Source: Gammaproteobacteria bacterium (GTDB taxonomy: Bacteria > Pseudomonadota > Gammaproteobacteria > JAKDMP01). Taken from it: DNA of 34,387 nt. Under the pieces are notes generated by a model. The model was not told the origin of the DNA. It saw only the letters and a program-made list of their open reading frames with translations, and did no database searches. The DNA lies in the NCBI GenBank assembly GCA_030452225.1, contig JAKDMP010000005.1, forward strand, positions 1 through 34,387, in the 5' to 3' direction. Numbering within the stretch: position 1 is the stretch's first letter; each line of letters opens with the position of its first letter. Both the position numbers and the translations under genes were made by a program. Positions 1 to 11,510 of the stretch are shown in pieces.

Positions 1-2
1 CG

Positions 3-164
3 GGGCAGCGCTCTCGACCGAACGAGCCGGACTCGGCATTGCAGGCGCAGGTTCGCGCACTGCTCAAGCAAGAGGCGATCGAGTCATGCCAGACTCACAG
101 AGAGCCATCAACCGCCAGCTCGTCGATGTCGGCAACCGTTTCGTGGCGCGGTAGAGAAAAATGA
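3..164 (+). other. possible 3' end of an upstream gene
   Basis: The window opens inside possible coding sequence. One plus-strand frame is open from base 3 to a TGA at 162-164 and includes a helix-like stretch (ALQAQVRALLKQEAIE). A second frame is open to a TAG at 152-154. No product is recognisable. The TGA at 162 overlaps an ATG at 161, as in translationally coupled genes, but such overlaps also arise by chance. The frame cannot be settled without the sequence to the left. Confidence 0.2.
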
Positions 165-444
165 GCCATGAGACACGGATGCCGACGGGCGGAAAAAACG
201 AACAGGCGGTCTATACTGCCTATACGCGCGACCGGGAAGGCGGCGCGGCGGCGAATGCGCGCGAGTTTTCGCGGCTGAGCGGGCGGCTACGCCGGCACTC
301 GAAGGCGTTCCTGAGACGCCCCGTCGCGGCCAGCGGCGTCTCCTGCAGTGACGGTACGGACGCCGCCTACGCGGATTTCATGGGGAAAGCGCACGAGCGT
401 CTCGCCACATCGAGGACACAAACAACGACACAAGGACCACGCTG

Positions 445-445
<1 letters not shown>
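161..445 (+). CDS. doubtful small ORF (94 aa) upstream of tkt
   Basis: This is an unrecognised 94-residue ORF, basic and low in hydrophobic residues. Its ATG overlaps the stop of the preceding open frame and its TGA overlaps the tkt ATG (TGATG), so it could be a coupled small gene. Third codon positions are GC-rich in the first two thirds but become A-rich near the end (aca, caa, gga), which looks like leader rather than coding sequence. No domain, signal peptide or membrane segment is visible. The same stretch may instead be the untranslated leader of the tkt operon. Confidence 0.2.
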
Positions 446-2514
<2,069 letters not shown>

Positions 2515-2523
2515 GAGGGAACA

Positions 2524-3603
2524 GTGACACACGCGACCGCGAAGCTCCACGAGCTGGGCCAGAGCCTCTGGCTCGACAACATTACGCGCGAGCTGCTCGA
2601 CTCCGGGCAGCTCCAGACCTACATCGACGACTACTCGGTGACCGGACTCACGTCGAACCCGTCGATTTTCGACAAGGCGATCGCGGGCGGTGGCTACGAC
2701 GACGGGATTTCCGAGAAGGCCGCCACCGGGATAGACCGGGAGGCCCTCTTCTTCGAGCTCGCGCTCGAGGATCTTCGCCGCGCGGCCGACCTGTTCGCGC
2801 CGATCCACGAGCGCACTGGCGGAGTCGACGGCTGGGCCTCGCTCGAGGTCTCGCCGCTCCTTGCCTACGACACGCAGAGCACCGTGCGCGCGGTCACCTC
2901 GCTCCATGCGCAGGCCGAGCGCGACAATCTCTTCATCAAAATCCCCGGCACCGCGCAGGGGCTGCCCGCGATCGAGGAGGCGATCTTCGCCGGCGTTCCC
3001 GTGAACGTCACCCTCCTCTTCTCGCCCGATCACTACCGCGCGGCGGTGGACGCCTACATGCGTGGGGTCGAGCGCCGGGTCGAGGCCGGGCTCGATCCCG
3101 CCGTCGGCTCGGTCGCCTCGGTCTTCATGTCGCGCTGGGATGTCGCCGTCAGCGACAAGATGCCGCATGAGCTCAAGAACACGCTCGCGCTTGCGATCGG
3201 CCTGAAGACCTATCAGGCCTACCGCGAGCAGATGGACTCGCAACGCTGGCAGAAGCTCGAGAGCTCGGGCGCGCGCATGCAGCGCCTGCTCTGGGCGTCG
3301 ACGGGCACGAAGGATCCGAGCGCACCCGAGGATCTGTACCTCCACTGCCTCGGCGCACCGTTCACGATCAACACGATCCCCGAGGGCACGCTGCACGCGT
3401 TCCACGACCATGGACACGTCGGCACGCCGATGCCGAGCGACGGTGGCGATGCGGACAAGACGCTCACCGCCCATAAAGCGGCCGGGATCGACCTCGACGC
3501 CCTCGCCGCGAAGCTGCAAAACGACGGCGCGGCGGCCTTCGTCAAGTCCTGGAACGACCTGATGAGCCTCATCGACAAACAGAGCGCGGCACTGCGCGCC
3601 TAG
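2524..3603 (+). CDS. tal: transaldolase
   Basis: Transfers a dihydroxyacetone unit between sedoheptulose 7-phosphate and glyceraldehyde 3-phosphate in the non-oxidative pentose phosphate pathway. At 359 aa it belongs to the longer transaldolase type common in actinobacteria and cyanobacteria. Visible family motifs are SLWLDNITRELLDSGQL and TGLTSNPSIF at the N-terminus, FIKIPGT with the Schiff-base lysine at about residue 139, and VNVTLLFS. The start is a GTG 9 nt after the tkt stop, with a strong AGGAGGGA Shine-Dalgarno that overlaps the tkt TAG, indicating co-translation. Only a transaldolase domain is present; this is not the Tal-Pgi fusion known elsewhere, since pgi follows as a separate gene. 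Confidence 0.95.
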   Translation: MTHATAKLHELGQSLWLDNITRELLDSGQLQTYIDDYSVTGLTSNPSIFDKAIAGGGYDDGISEKAATGIDREALFFELALEDLRRAADLFAPIHERTGGVDGWASLEVSPLLAYDTQSTVRAVTSLHAQAERDNLFIKIPGTAQGLPAIEEAIFAGVPVNVTLLFSPDHYRAAVDAYMRGVERRVEAGLDPAVGSVASVFMSRWDVAVSDKMPHELKNTLALAIGLKTYQAYREQMDSQRWQKLESSGARMQRLLWASTGTKDPSAPEDLYLHCLGAPFTINTIPEGTLHAFHDHGHVGTPMPSDGGDADKTLTAHKAAGIDLDALAAKLQNDGAAAFVKSWNDLMSLIDKQSAALRA

Positions 3604-3624
3604 CCCGAGCTCAGAGGAGTCCGG

Positions 3625-5268
3625 ATGGCCACCGCCGATCCCACAGCGACGACCCCGCTGCGCGAGCGCGCGGCCTGGAGGGCGCTCGAGGCGCACCACG
3701 CGCAGCTCCGTAACCTGCACCTGCGCGAGCTGTTCGCCGAGGATCCCTTACGTGGCGAGCGCCTCGCGGCCGAGGGTGCCGGGCTCTACCTCGACTATTC
3801 GAAAAACCGCATCACTGACGAGACCCTGCGCCTGCTCATCGAGCTTGCGCGGGAGTCGGGCCTCGCCGCGCGGACCGAGGCGATGTTCCGCGGCGAGCGC
3901 ATCAACGTCTCCGAGAACCGCTCGGTGCTGCACATCGCGCTGCGCATGCCCAAAGGCACGCCCTTGGTCGTCGAGGGCGTGGATGTCGCGGCGCAGGCAC
4001 ACGCGGTGCTCGAGCGCATGGCGGCGTTTTGCGAGCGCATTCGCTCGGGCGAGTGGAAAGGCCACACGGGCAAGCCGATCCGAAACATCATCAACATCGG
4101 AATCGGCGGCTCCGACCTCGGGCCGGTGATGGCCTACGAGGCACTGCGCCACTACACGCGGCGCGATCTCACCTTCCGCTTCGTCTCAAACGTCGATTCG
4201 ACCGATTTCGCCGAGGCGACGCACGACCTCGCCGCCGAGGAGACGCTCTTCATCGTCGCCTCGAAGACGTTCACCACCCTCGAGACAATGACGAACGCGC
4301 ACACGGCGCGCGCGTGGTCGCTGAGCGCGCTCGGCGAGGAGGCGGCCATCGCGAAGCACTTCGTCGCGCTCTCGACGAACGCGGATGAGGTCGCGGCCTT
4401 CGGCATCGACACCGATAACATGTTCGGCTTCTGGGAGTGGGTCGGCGGGCGCTACTCCATGGGCTCGGCGATCGGCCTCTCGACCATGCTCGCGATCGGC
4501 CCGGGCGCGTTTCGCGACCTGCTCGCGGGCTTTCACGCCATGGATGAGCACTTCCGCACGGCGCCGCTCGAGCGCAATCTTCCGGCGCTGATGGGCCTGC
4601 TCGCCGTTTGGTACGGCGATTTCTTCGGCGCGCAGACCGCGGGCGTGATGCCCTACAGCCAGTACCTGAAGCGCTTCCCGGCCTACCTCCAACAGTTGAC
4701 GATGGAGTCCAACGGCAAACACGTCACACTCGACGGGCGGCGGGTGGACTACGACACCGGGGCCGTCTACTGGGGCGAGCCGGGCACGAACGGCCAGCAC
4801 AGCTTCTACCAGCTCATCCATCAGGGGACGAAGCTCATTCCCGTCGACCTCATCGGCTTTGCCAAGAACTTGAACCCGATCCGGGACCATCATGACATCC
4901 TCATGTCGAACGTGTTCGCGCAGGCCGAAGCACTCGCCTTCGGCAAGACCGAGGAGGACGTGCGCGCCGAGGGTACGGCGCGGGCGATCGTTGCGCATCG
5001 CGTCTTCGAGGGCAACCGCCCGACGAACGTGATCCTCGCGCAAAAGCTCACCCCGCGCACGCTGGGCGCCCTCGTCGCCCTCTACGAGCACAGCGTGTTC
5101 ACGCAAGGCACTGTCTGGAGCATCGACTCCTTCGACCAGTGGGGCGTAGAGCTCGGTAAGGTGCTCGCAAAGCGGATCATCCCCGAGCTCGAGTCGCAAG
5201 ACGAGCCCGAGCTCGACCACGACTCCTCGACGAACGCGCTCATCCGCCGATATCGGAGACTTCGATGA
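3625..5268 (+). CDS. pgi: glucose-6-phosphate isomerase
   Basis: Interconverts glucose 6-phosphate and fructose 6-phosphate, linking glycolysis to the pentose phosphate pathway. At 547 aa it is close to the E. coli enzyme in length. Two SIS sugar-isomerase domains are present: [17 protein letters not shown] for phosphate binding, and the family signature [19 protein letters not shown]. The catalytic region includes [22 protein letters not shown] and [14 protein letters not shown] (active-site lysine). The ATG at 3625 follows GAGGAG. Its TGA overlaps the ATG of the next gene (ATGA), so translation is probably coupled. Nothing suggests damage. Confidence 0.96.
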   Translation: MATADPTATTPLRERAAWRALEAHHAQLRNLHLRELFAEDPLRGERLAAEGAGLYLDYSKNRITDETLRLLIELARESGLAARTEAMFRGERINVSENRSVLHIALRMPKGTPLVVEGVDVAAQAHAVLERMAAFCERIRSGEWKGHTGKPIRNIINIGIGGSDLGPVMAYEALRHYTRRDLTFRFVSNVDSTDFAEATHDLAAEETLFIVASKTFTTLETMTNAHTARAWSLSALGEEAAIAKHFVALSTNADEVAAFGIDTDNMFGFWEWVGGRYSMGSAIGLSTMLAIGPGAFRDLLAGFHAMDEHFRTAPLERNLPALMGLLAVWYGDFFGAQTAGVMPYSQYLKRFPAYLQQLTMESNGKHVTLDGRRVDYDTGAVYWGEPGTNGQHSFYQLIHQGTKLIPVDLIGFAKNLNPIRDHHDILMSNVFAQAEALAFGKTEEDVRAEGTARAIVAHRVFEGNRPTNVILAQKLTPRTLGALVALYEHSVFTQGTVWSIDSFDQWGVELGKVLAKRIIPELESQDEPELDHDSSTNALIRRYRRLR

Positions 5269-6071
5269 GCATCAAGCTGCTGCTCGCCGACGTCGACGGC
5301 ACGCTCGTCAAGACGGACAAGTCGCTGGCGGAGGCGACCGTCGACGCGGTCCACCGGCTCCACGGCGCCGGCATCCACTTCGCGGTCACGAGCGGCCGCC
5401 CCCCGCGCGGGATGGCCATGCTCGTCGAGCCGCTGCAGCTCAAGGCCCCGCTAGCCGCGTTCAACGGCGGGCTGATCGTGGAGCCGGACATGACGCTCGT
5501 CGAGCAGCGGACCATCCCCGACGATCTCGTTGTGCCGATCATCGAGCTGCTCGATGCGTCCGGGCTCGACGCCTGGGTCTACCGAGGGGCCGCCTGGCTC
5601 GTGCGCGATGACCAAGCGCCGCATATCGAGCGCGAGGCCACCACGGTTCGCTTCCAGCCAACGGTCGTGGCGAGCTTCGAGGGCTTCGACAGCGATGTGG
5701 CGAAGATCGTCGGGGTCAGCGACGATTACGACCGGGTCGAGTCCGCGGCCGCGGCCGCTCGGGAGAGATTCGAGGACCACGTCTCGGCCGCGCGCTCGCA
5801 GCCCTATTACCTCGACGTCACCCATCCGCGGGCGAACAAGGGCGACGTCGTCAAGCTCCTATCGGCGAAGTACGGGATCCCGCCGAGCGAGATCGCGACC
5901 ATCGGCGACATGCCGAACGACGTGCTCATGTTCGCCCACTCGGGCCTCTCGATTGCGATGGGGCAAAGCGGCCGTGAGGTTCACCGCGCGGCGCGGTGCG
6001 TGACCACGTCCAACGACGAGGACGGCTTCGCGAACGCCGTCGAGCGTTTCATTCTCAGACAGAGGAGCTAG
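5265..6071 (+). CDS. Cof-type HAD phosphatase
   Basis: A haloacid-dehalogenase superfamily hydrolase of the Cof/HAD-IIB type, 268 aa. Motif I is [11 protein letters not shown] with the nucleophile and acid/base aspartates, motif II is AVTSGRPP, the motif III lysine is in NKGDVVKLL, and motif IV is [12 protein letters not shown]. The C2 cap sits between motifs II and III. Members usually dephosphorylate sugar phosphates or related metabolites, with loose specificity. The position between pgi and gnd, with an ATGA overlap to pgi, suggests a sugar-phosphate substrate or repair of a damaged pathway intermediate. That specific role is inference. Confidence 0.88.
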   Translation: MSIKLLLADVDGTLVKTDKSLAEATVDAVHRLHGAGIHFAVTSGRPPRGMAMLVEPLQLKAPLAAFNGGLIVEPDMTLVEQRTIPDDLVVPIIELLDASGLDAWVYRGAAWLVRDDQAPHIEREATTVRFQPTVVASFEGFDSDVAKIVGVSDDYDRVESAAAAARERFEDHVSAARSQPYYLDVTHPRANKGDVVKLLSAKYGIPPSEIATIGDMPNDVLMFAHSGLSIAMGQSGREVHRAARCVTTSNDEDGFANAVERFILRQRS

Positions 6072-6074
6072 AGC

Positions 6075-7109
6075 GTGCCAACCGACACTCCCATGCAGCT
6101 TGGAATGGTCGGGCTCGGCCGGATGGGCGCGGGCCTCGTGCGCCGGCTCATGCGCGACGGGCATCGCTGCATCGGCTATGACGTGTTCCCGGACGCCGTG
6201 AAGGCGATCGAAGCCGATGGTGCGCTAGGCACGACCTCGCTCGAGGACTTCGCGGCCAAGCTCGACAAACCGCGCACGGCCTGGGTGATGGTGCCGGCCG
6301 GCGAGACCACCGACAAGACGATCACCGCGCTCGCTGAGGTGCTCGAGCCGGGCGACACGATCATCGACGGCGGCAACACTTACTACCACGACGACCTGCG
6401 CCACGCGGCCGCGCTCGGGGAGAAAGGCATACACCACGTCGACGTCGGGACGAGCGGCGGCGTCTGGGGATTCGAGCGCGGGTTCTGTCTGATGATCGGC
6501 GGTGAGAAGGAGGTCGTCGACCGGCTCGGCCCGATCTTTGCCTCGATCGCTCCCGGCCTCGATACGGCGCCACGCACGCCGGGTCGTACGGGCGAGCCGA
6601 CAACGGCGGAGCACGGCTACTACCACTGCGGTCCGAACGGCGCGGGGCACTTCGTGAAGATGGTGCACAATGGCATCGAGTACGGACTCATGGCCGCGTT
6701 CGCCGAGGGTCTGAACATCATCAGGAACGCCGATGCCGGCAAGCGCGCCCGGGAGATGGACGCCGAAACCGCGCCGCTCGAGAACCCGGAGCACTACCAA
6801 TACGACATCGACACGACCGAGGTGGCCGAGGTCTGGCGGCGGGGCAGCGTCATCGGGTCGTGGCTGCTCGACCTGACCGCCGCGGCGCTCTACGCCTCCC
6901 CGCGGCTCGAGGAGTTTGCCGGCCGCGTTTCCGACTCCGGCGAGGGACGCTGGACCTCAATCGCGGCCATCGACGTGGGAGTCCCGGCACCGGTTTTGAC
7001 CGCCGCGCTCTACTCGCGCTTCACCTCCCGTGGACTCGCCAACTTCGCCGACAAGCTCCTCTCGGCGATGCGTAAGGAGTTCGGCGGCCACGACGAGAAG
7101 AAGGCTTAG
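6075..7109 (+). CDS. gnd: 6-phosphogluconate dehydrogenase, decarboxylating (short type)
   Basis: Oxidatively decarboxylates 6-phosphogluconate to ribulose 5-phosphate. At 344 aa it is the short GntZ/YqeC-like type rather than the roughly 470-aa enterobacterial form. Visible motifs are the Rossmann GLGRMGAGL, IIDGGNTYYHDD, the substrate loop DVGTSGGVWGFERG, and GPNGAGHFVKMVHNGIEYG with the catalytic lysine. The residue after the second beta strand is Asp (GYDVFPDA), where NADP-dependent enzymes usually have Asn-Arg, so NAD use is likely (inference). The GTG start at 6075 has AGAGGAG seven bases upstream; an ATG at 6093 is an alternative. It follows the HAD gene after 3 nt. Confidence 0.93.
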   Translation: MPTDTPMQLGMVGLGRMGAGLVRRLMRDGHRCIGYDVFPDAVKAIEADGALGTTSLEDFAAKLDKPRTAWVMVPAGETTDKTITALAEVLEPGDTIIDGGNTYYHDDLRHAAALGEKGIHHVDVGTSGGVWGFERGFCLMIGGEKEVVDRLGPIFASIAPGLDTAPRTPGRTGEPTTAEHGYYHCGPNGAGHFVKMVHNGIEYGLMAAFAEGLNIIRNADAGKRAREMDAETAPLENPEHYQYDIDTTEVAEVWRRGSVIGSWLLDLTAAALYASPRLEEFAGRVSDSGEGRWTSIAAIDVGVPAPVLTAALYSRFTSRGLANFADKLLSAMRKEFGGHDEKKA

Positions 7110-7112
7110 GCA

Positions 7113-7778
7113 ATGGCGCTCGAGATCGAGATCCTCCCCAACGCCGCGGCCGTCGCCGAGCGTGGCGCGCAGATCGTCGCGCAGCGCGCGCGGGCGGCCG
7201 TGGCCGCCCACGGCCGGTTCAACTTCGCCGTCAGCGGCGGGCGAACCCCTTGGGCCATGTTCGCCTGCCTCGCCGGGAAGATGCCTTGGGAGAAGGTAAC
7301 GATCTTCCAGGTTGACGAGCGGATCGCCCCCGACGGCGATCCCGATCGCAACCTCACTCACCTGCGCGCGAGCCTCGCGCCCGCGGGCGCGGTCGAAATC
7401 CGCGCGATGCCGGTCGCAGCACACGAGCTCGACGCCGCGGCGGCCGAGTATGCGGCAACGCTTCCCGACGCGCTCGACCTCGTCCATCTCGGGCTCGGGC
7501 CGGACGGCCACACGGCCTCACTCGTTCCCGGTGACCCGGTGCTCGACGTCGCGGATCGTGACGTCGCGCTAACGCGCCCGTACCAGGGACACCAGCGCAT
7601 GACGCTCACCTTCCCCGCTTTGAACCGCGCCCGCGGCGTCCTCTGGCTCGTCACGGGCAAAGACAAGGTCGAGGCGCTGCGGCGTCTGCGTGCGGGCGAC
7701 AGCTCGATCCCCGGCGGGCGGATATCGAGCGAGCACGCGATCGTCGTGGCGGACGTGGCGGCCGCGGGCTCCAAATGA
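7113..7778 (+). CDS. pgl: 6-phosphogluconolactonase
   Basis: Hydrolyses 6-phosphogluconolactone, the product of Zwf, to 6-phosphogluconate, the substrate of Gnd. At 221 aa it has the normal length for the NagB/DevB family. Motifs include FAVSGGRTPWAMF for phosphate binding, FQVDERIAPDGDPDRN, the signature HLGLGPDGHTASLVPGD, and LTFPALNRARG near the C-terminus. The ATG is 4 nt after the gnd stop with only a weak ribosome site, consistent with re-initiation by terminating ribosomes. The TGA overlaps the ATG of cyoA (ATGA) although the two genes have unrelated functions and different codon style; see the finding on the cyo block. Confidence 0.94.
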   Translation: MALEIEILPNAAAVAERGAQIVAQRARAAVAAHGRFNFAVSGGRTPWAMFACLAGKMPWEKVTIFQVDERIAPDGDPDRNLTHLRASLAPAGAVEIRAMPVAAHELDAAAAEYAATLPDALDLVHLGLGPDGHTASLVPGDPVLDVADRDVALTRPYQGHQRMTLTFPALNRARGVLWLVTGKDKVEALRRLRAGDSSIPGGRISSEHAIVVADVAAAGSK

Positions 7779-8782
7779 CTAGCCGGTTGCGCCAAGCACG
7801 CCCGCCCTATGTCGGCGTGGCCATATTGTCTAGCACACTGCTGCTGCTCAGCGGATGCGCCGAGAGCGGCGTCTATCTGAGCTTTCTCAACCCGCAAGGA
7901 CCCATTGCCGCCGCCCAGCGCTGGCACCTCATCGAGGTGGTGGTGCTGCTCGGGGTGTTCGTGGCGCTACCCATATTTGTGCTCCTGCCGCTGCTGGTGT
8001 GGCGCTATCGCTATGGCGCGAAATCGCCGCGCTACACGCCCAAATGGCAGGATTACCTACCACTGGAAGTCATGGTCTGGGCGGGTCCAATCGCCATCAT
8101 CTGTGTGCTGGGCTTTCTGGTCTGGCACTACACGCACGCGCTGGACCCCTATAAGCCGATCGCACCCCACGGGCGGCCTTTGCAAGTGCAGGCGATCGGC
8201 TACGACTGGAAGTGGCTCTTTATCTACCCGGACCAAGGTATCGCAACCGTTGGCGTGCTGGCGATTCCGGTGGAACAGCCGGTTGCCATGCGTTTGACAT
8301 CGGCCACGGTCATGCAATCCCTGCTGATTCCCGCGCTGGCCGGCCAGATCTACGCCATGGGCGGCATGGTCACGCAGCTCCACCTCAAGGCCACGAAACC
8401 GGGACGCTCGCTCGGTGAGAACACCATGTACAACGGGAACGGATTCCACCACCAGAAGTTCACCGCGCTCGCTATGCCGCCCGAGGAATTTAAAGCGTGG
8501 GTTAGGAAAGTCCGAGCGAGCGGCGTTGCGCTGGATGCCCGCGCCTACAAGGCGCTCTCGCAGCGCGGCACCGTGGCGGAGCTGGTCGCTGCCCTGCCGC
8601 GGGCCTCGCACGAGGGCAACATTTATCTGACGCAGGTGAGCGCTGCCCTGTTTCCCGCGGTCGTCGAGGCGACCATGACCGGTACTCCTACCGCGCTGGG
8701 CCATGTCTTGGTGGCTCCGGCAGGATTGCCGGCGCCTGTAGTCCGCAAGACCGCCGCATCGTCAATGGAAAATGCGCCATGA
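7775..8782 (+). CDS. cyoA: cytochrome o-type quinol oxidase subunit II
   Basis: Subunit II of a heme-copper quinol oxidase, 335 aa. The N-terminus is a lipoprotein signal with lipobox LLSGC and the modified cysteine at residue 28, followed by two transmembrane segments (around VVLLGVFVALPIFVLLPL and VWAGPIAIICVLGFLVW). The periplasmic cupredoxin domain follows, with GYDWKWLFIYP and SLLIPALAGQIYAMGGM, typical of CyoA. The CuA-binding Cys-x3-Cys-x3-His of cytochrome c oxidases is absent where expected (GFHHQKFTALA), so the donor should be quinol. The ATG start overlaps the pgl stop. It is the first of four ATGA-coupled genes. Confidence 0.94.
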   Translation: MTSRLRQARPPYVGVAILSSTLLLLSGCAESGVYLSFLNPQGPIAAAQRWHLIEVVVLLGVFVALPIFVLLPLLVWRYRYGAKSPRYTPKWQDYLPLEVMVWAGPIAIICVLGFLVWHYTHALDPYKPIAPHGRPLQVQAIGYDWKWLFIYPDQGIATVGVLAIPVEQPVAMRLTSATVMQSLLIPALAGQIYAMGGMVTQLHLKATKPGRSLGENTMYNGNGFHHQKFTALAMPPEEFKAWVRKVRASGVALDARAYKALSQRGTVAELVAALPRASHEGNIYLTQVSAALFPAVVEATMTGTPTALGHVLVAPAGLPAPVVRKTAASSMENAP

Positions 8783-10890
8783 ATGCCGCCGCCATCATTG
8801 AACAACCGCTGGGGCGCTTGGGGATGGATTCACTGCCGTTCTGGGAGATGCTGCAGCACCCCACGGAGGAGAACCTGATCAACGGCTTCATCGGGGGAGG
8901 CGCGGCATGCGTGGTCGTAATCGGGATCGTGGTTGTCTGCGCGCTGATCACTTTCTTCGGCAAATGGCGCGCACTGTGGTCCGAGTGGCTGACCAGCCCC
9001 GATCACAAGAAGATCGGCATCATGTACGTCGTGGTGGCCTTGGTGATGCTGGCCCGGGCCGTGATCGAAGCGATACTGATGCGGTTGCAGCAGGCGGTCG
9101 GGCTGGGTGGCGGCTTTCTCGCGCCCGATCATTTTGCGCAATTGTTCAGTACTCACGGCACGATCATGATCTTTTTCATGGCCATGCCGTTTCTCATCGG
9201 CGTCATCAATTACGTGATGCCGCTGCAGATCGGTGCGCGCGACGTTTCCTTCCCCGTGCTCAATTCCATAAGCCTGGGATTGACCGCGGCCGCCGCGATG
9301 CTGGTGATGGTTTCACTGGTCATCGGCCAGTTCTCCACCGGTGGCTGGTTCGGCTACCCGCCCTATACCGAGACGGCTTTCACCCCCGATGTCGGACCGG
9401 ATTACTGGATCTGGGCGCTTACGCTGTCGTCGGTGGGGACGACGTTGACCGGCATCAATTTCGCCGTAACCATCTACAAGGAGCGCGCACCGGGCATGAC
9501 GTTGATGCGGATGCCGTTGTTCACATGGACCGCGCTATGCACCAGCATCCTGATGATCTTCGCGATGCCGCCTCTGACCGTCGCCACGGCGCAACTGGCG
9601 CTGGACCGTTACCTGGGCTTTCACTACTTCACCAATGCCCTGGGCGGCAACATGATGAATTTCATGAATCTGTTCTGGCTGTTCGGCCATCCGGAAGTCT
9701 ACATCCTAATACTGCCGTCATTCGGGATCTACTCCGAGGTCGTTGCGACTTTTTCCGGCAAGGCGTTGTTTGGCTACCGCTCGCTGGTGCTGGCTACCAT
9801 GACCATTGCCGTGCTGTCATTCACCGTGTGGGTGCACCACTTTTTCACCATGGGCCAGAGCGCGAACATCAACGCGGTATTCGGCATTGCCTCCATGCTG
9901 ATCGGCATTCCCACGGGAGTGAAGATCTATGAATGGATGGCGACGATGTACCGTGGCCGGGTGCGTCTGACCGTCCCAATGGTGTATGCGATCGGTTTCA
10001 TCCTGCTGTTCGTGCTCGGCGGCATCACCGGGATTATTCTGGCCAACCCCGCGATCGACTATCAGGTGCACAACACGGTGTTTCTGGTGGCGCACTTCCA
10101 CAACGTCGCCATCCCTGGTGTGCTCTTTGGCCTGCTCGCCGGCTACCATTTCTGGTTTCCCAAGGTGTTCGGCTTTCGCCTTGACGAACGCTGGGGGATG
10201 ATCTCGGCGTTGTGCTGGCTGTTTGGATTCATGCTCGCGTTTTTCCCGCTTTATGCCCTCGGCCTGATGGGGCTGCCACGGCGCACCGTCGCCTACTTCA
10301 ATCCTGCTTACCAGCCGCTGGAGATCGTGGCCTTCCTTGGTGCACTGCTAATTGGCTGTGCGCTCCTTGCGCTCCTAATCCAGGGCTGGGTTTCAATCAA
10401 GCATCGCAACGAGAACCGGGTGTTCGCGGGCGATCCCTGGGACGGGCGCAGCCTGGAATGGGCGGTCTCGGCGCCGCCGCCCGAATACAACTTTCCGGTC
10501 TTGCCCGTGGTCAATGATGCGGACGCTTTCGCGGCCGCCAAGGAGTTCGGCGTGGCCTATCAGCAACCCGACGAGTTTGTGGACATCAAGCTCCCCAGGA
10601 ACAGCGCCATGGGCCCGGTGCTTGGCGGCCTCGGTTTCGTCATGGCATTCGGGCTGGTCTGGCATATCTGGTGGCTGGTGATCGTTTGCGCCCTCGGCAC
10701 ACTGGCGGCGATCATCGTGCGCGGATTCGCGCGCGATACGGTGCAAACCGTGCCGGCGAGCGTCGTCAAAGAGGAGCACGGGCGCTGGCTTGATGCTGTC
10801 CAGCATGCCGCCGCGATCTCACGCGCCGCTGAATGCGATCCCGCCAATGAAGGCCTTGCCGAGCAGGGCGCCGCGGGGGCCACGTCATGA
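8779..10890 (+). CDS. cyoB: cytochrome o-type quinol oxidase subunit I
   Basis: The catalytic, proton-pumping subunit of the heme-copper oxidase, 703 aa and strongly hydrophobic. Heme and CuB ligand motifs are intact: FSTHGTIMIFF (low-spin heme His), GHPEVYILILPSFG (CuB His and the cross-linked Tyr), VWVHHFFTMG (CuB His pair) and LVAHFHNVAIPG (heme His pair). The D-channel aspartate region (MPLQIGARDVSFPVLN) and the K-channel lysine (IPTGVKIYEWMATM) are present, so this is an A-type proton-pumping oxidase. The start overlaps the cyoA stop (ATGA). It is slightly longer than E. coli CyoB because of its C-terminal region. Confidence 0.96.
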   Translation: MNAAAIIEQPLGRLGMDSLPFWEMLQHPTEENLINGFIGGGAACVVVIGIVVVCALITFFGKWRALWSEWLTSPDHKKIGIMYVVVALVMLARAVIEAILMRLQQAVGLGGGFLAPDHFAQLFSTHGTIMIFFMAMPFLIGVINYVMPLQIGARDVSFPVLNSISLGLTAAAAMLVMVSLVIGQFSTGGWFGYPPYTETAFTPDVGPDYWIWALTLSSVGTTLTGINFAVTIYKERAPGMTLMRMPLFTWTALCTSILMIFAMPPLTVATAQLALDRYLGFHYFTNALGGNMMNFMNLFWLFGHPEVYILILPSFGIYSEVVATFSGKALFGYRSLVLATMTIAVLSFTVWVHHFFTMGQSANINAVFGIASMLIGIPTGVKIYEWMATMYRGRVRLTVPMVYAIGFILLFVLGGITGIILANPAIDYQVHNTVFLVAHFHNVAIPGVLFGLLAGYHFWFPKVFGFRLDERWGMISALCWLFGFMLAFFPLYALGLMGLPRRTVAYFNPAYQPLEIVAFLGALLIGCALLALLIQGWVSIKHRNENRVFAGDPWDGRSLEWAVSAPPPEYNFPVLPVVNDADAFAAAKEFGVAYQQPDEFVDIKLPRNSAMGPVLGGLGFVMAFGLVWHIWWLVIVCALGTLAAIIVRGFARDTVQTVPASVVKEEHGRWLDAVQHAAAISRAAECDPANEGLAEQGAAGATS

Positions 10891-11510
10891 GCTACGAAAC
10901 CTTCCGGTATCCCGGGCTGAACCTCGGCCGCGCGCACCCCGAAGCGCACGATGCCGCGGAGACCCTGATGTTTGGTTTCTGGGTCTTCATGATGAGCGAT
11001 GCCATTTTGTTCGGCATGGTGTTCGGGACGTACGTGATACAGTTGGATGCCACCGCCGGTGGACCCGGGCCGCGCGACATCTACGACATCAAAAGCGTCC
11101 TCATCCAAACCATGCTGCTATTGGCTAGCAGCTTTACCTTCGGTATGGCATCGCTGTCGAATAAACACAAGGGCAGCCCGCCGCGCCTGCTTGCCTGGCT
11201 GGTAGTGACCTTGTTGCTGGGCGTGGGTTTCCTGGTTTTCGAAGTTCGCGATTTCCTGTCGATGTTTGACATGGGCGCTGTTCCGAGCCGCAGCGGCTTT
11301 CTCTCCGCGTTTTTCGACCTGGTGCCACTGCATGGCCTGCATGTCACCTGTGCCTGCATTTGGCTGATTTGCCTAGTCGGTCAGATCGCCCGTTACGGCC
11401 TCGACACCGACGTCAAGTTGAGCGTTATGCGACTCGCACTGTTCTGGCACTTTTTGGACATCATCTGGATTGCAATTTTCTCGGTGGTTTATTTGGCGGG
11501 GCTGGCATGA
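10887..11510 (+). CDS. cyoC: cytochrome o-type quinol oxidase subunit III
   Basis: Subunit III of the quinol oxidase (COX3 family), 207 aa with five predicted membrane helices, starting with LMFGFWVFMMSDAILFGMVF and ending with FWHFLDIIWIAIFSVVYL, a typical subunit III C-terminus. It stabilises the catalytic subunit. The ATG at 10887 overlaps the cyoB stop and its TGA overlaps the cyoD ATG, so all four subunits are translationally coupled. Confidence 0.94.
   Translation: MSYETFRYPGLNLGRAHPEAHDAAETLMFGFWVFMMSDAILFGMVFGTYVIQLDATAGGPGPRDIYDIKSVLIQTMLLLASSFTFGMASLSNKHKGSPPRLLAWLVVTLLLGVGFLVFEVRDFLSMFDMGAVPSRSGFLSAFFDLVPLHGLHVTCACIWLICLVGQIARYGLDTDVKLSVMRLALFWHFLDIIWIAIFSVVYLAGLA

Noticed and set aside
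4186-5220. A 344-aa minus-strand ORF opposite pgi
   Set aside because: A shadow of pgi with no recognisable domain.
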